Shown: piece after piece, positions 5,194-5,758 of the stretch
Layout: every line of letters starts with the position of its first letter
Position numbering within the stretch: position 1 is the first letter of the stretch
NCBI GenBank assembly: GCA_029556005.1
Contig: JAKQGT010000055.1
Span: 1-5,758 of the forward strand
DNA: 5,758 nt
DNA from: Chlamydiota bacterium
GTDB lineage: Bacteria; Chlamydiota; Chlamydiia; Chlamydiales; Simkaniaceae
Direction: 5' to 3'
Notes under the pieces: generated by a model
What the model was told of the DNA's origin: nothing
What the model saw: only the letters and a program-made list of their open reading frames with translations
Databases searched by the model: none
Position numbers and translations under genes: made by a program

Positions 5194-5758
5194 TGTTTGC
5201 TGTTGCTCAAAATTATTCTAAACGCCCCAAGGCTGATTTGATTGTCGTTCCCTTTTTTCAAGGGAAAAAAGAGGCTGAACCATCCGTCAATCTTCCTGAA
5301 TTGAAAGGGGACATCACCCCAGTCCTTAAGGCAGGAGATTTTACGGGGAAAGAGGGATCCACCCTTCTTGCCTATCTGAGCGGTAAGACGGAGAAAAGGA
5401 TCTTGTTTCTCGGCTTAGGAGAAGAGAAGTCATGCACTCTAGAAACGCTTCGTCGGAGTTTTGGGGCTGCGATGAAGCGGTGTCAAAATAAAAAGTGGCC
5501 ACACATCAATCTCATCCTTCCCCAATGTAAAAAATTTGCCATTGCAGAAGTGACACGCGCTGTCTCTGAGGGGGTGGGACTATGCGCCTATGTCTTTGAA
5601 GAGTGGAAGGCGAAGAAAGAGCTCTACCATGTCAAAAAAATCACTTTGGTGGGGGCAAAAGATCCCCAAATTCTCAAAAAAACCGAAGGGATCCTTTCCG
5701 GTGTCAACCTATCCCGTGATCTGATCAACCGAAACGCTCTTGATATCACCCCACAAGC
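5193..5758 (+). CDS. pepA: Leucyl aminopeptidase (peptidase family M17), 3'-partial
   Basis: The frame opens at ATG 5193 and runs without a stop to the window edge, giving 188 codons. M17 aminopeptidases are cytoplasmic two-metal enzymes, usually hexameric, that remove N-terminal amino acids such as leucine. What is visible is the alpha/beta N-terminal domain: ADLIVVPFF (14-22), KRILFLGLGEE (68-78), ETLRRSFGAAM (84-94), SEGVGLCAYVFEEWK (125-139) and the join to the catalytic domain, SGVNLSRDLINRNALDITP (169-187), which matches the family's NLARDLxNxPxNxxTP region. The metal-binding Lys/Asp/Glu residues and the NTDAEGR motif would lie beyond the edge, with roughly 300 residues missing. The start overlaps the ssb stop as TAATG. 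The only purine-rich site, AGAGGA (5172-5177), is 15 bases away and too distant, so translational coupling is likely. The ssb-pepA order is chlamydial. Confidence 0.93.
   Translation, partial: MFAVAQNYSKRPKADLIVVPFFQGKKEAEPSVNLPELKGDITPVLKAGDFTGKEGSTLLAYLSGKTEKRILFLGLGEEKSCTLETLRRSFGAAMKRCQNKKWPHINLILPQCKKFAIAEVTRAVSEGVGLCAYVFEEWKAKKELYHVKKITLVGAKDPQILKKTEGILSGVNLSRDLINRNALDITPQ

Noticed and set aside
5030..5221. Frame 5030-5221 as a separate small gene
   Set aside because: It overlaps the ssb tail and the pepA start in another frame. Both of those genes are strongly supported by homology.

Overview
The window looks like a piece of a chromosome from the phylum Chlamydiota, most likely an environmental lineage (Parachlamydia, Waddlia or Simkania type) and not Chlamydiaceae. 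The main argument is the right end. There a single-stranded DNA-binding protein gene (ssb) runs directly into a leucyl aminopeptidase gene (pepA), the same adjacency I recall from Chlamydia trachomatis (CT044-CT045). The left four fifths hold large outer-membrane beta-barrel proteins of a kind that environmental chlamydiae carry as multigene families. The species cannot be fixed from the sequence alone.

Layout, all on the + strand. Positions 1-4648 are a head-to-tail array of four paralogous outer-membrane barrel (porin-like) genes: OMP1 (5'-truncated by the window edge), OMP2, OMP3 and OMP4. They share an opening EFLW(W/L)R strand, a DPGxR...GY(D/N)F block, a YWGVGP block, a QYWW(N/D)Q block and an identical C-terminal RFDF. 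OMP1, OMP2 and OMP4 are close relatives. OMP3, which sits between them, is clearly diverged and carries an N-terminal extension of about 44 residues with heptad-like segments. OMP1 and OMP2 are only 36 bases apart with no terminator between them. OMP2, OMP3 and OMP4 are each followed by a strong intrinsic terminator with a 4-base loop, and each terminator is preceded by a small extra inverted repeat.

Positions 4676-5758 hold the housekeeping pair. A promoter with a perfect TATAAT box lies just after the OMP4 terminator, and its likely -35 box lies inside the terminator stem. ssb (146 aa, OB fold plus the DEIPF acidic tip) ends in TAATG, so its stop codon shares a base with the pepA start. pepA is cut by the right edge after its N-terminal domain.

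Functionally, the array probably supplies surface porins with conserved barrels and variable exposed loops, and the ssb-pepA unit is an unrelated core operon beside it. I see no RNA genes, CRISPR, insertion sequence or integration site. Every gap between genes is under 150 bases and is described below. Nothing here is clearly a new molecular system. The most interesting points are the diversified porin array, the coiled-coil N-terminus of OMP3 and the terminator/promoter overlap.
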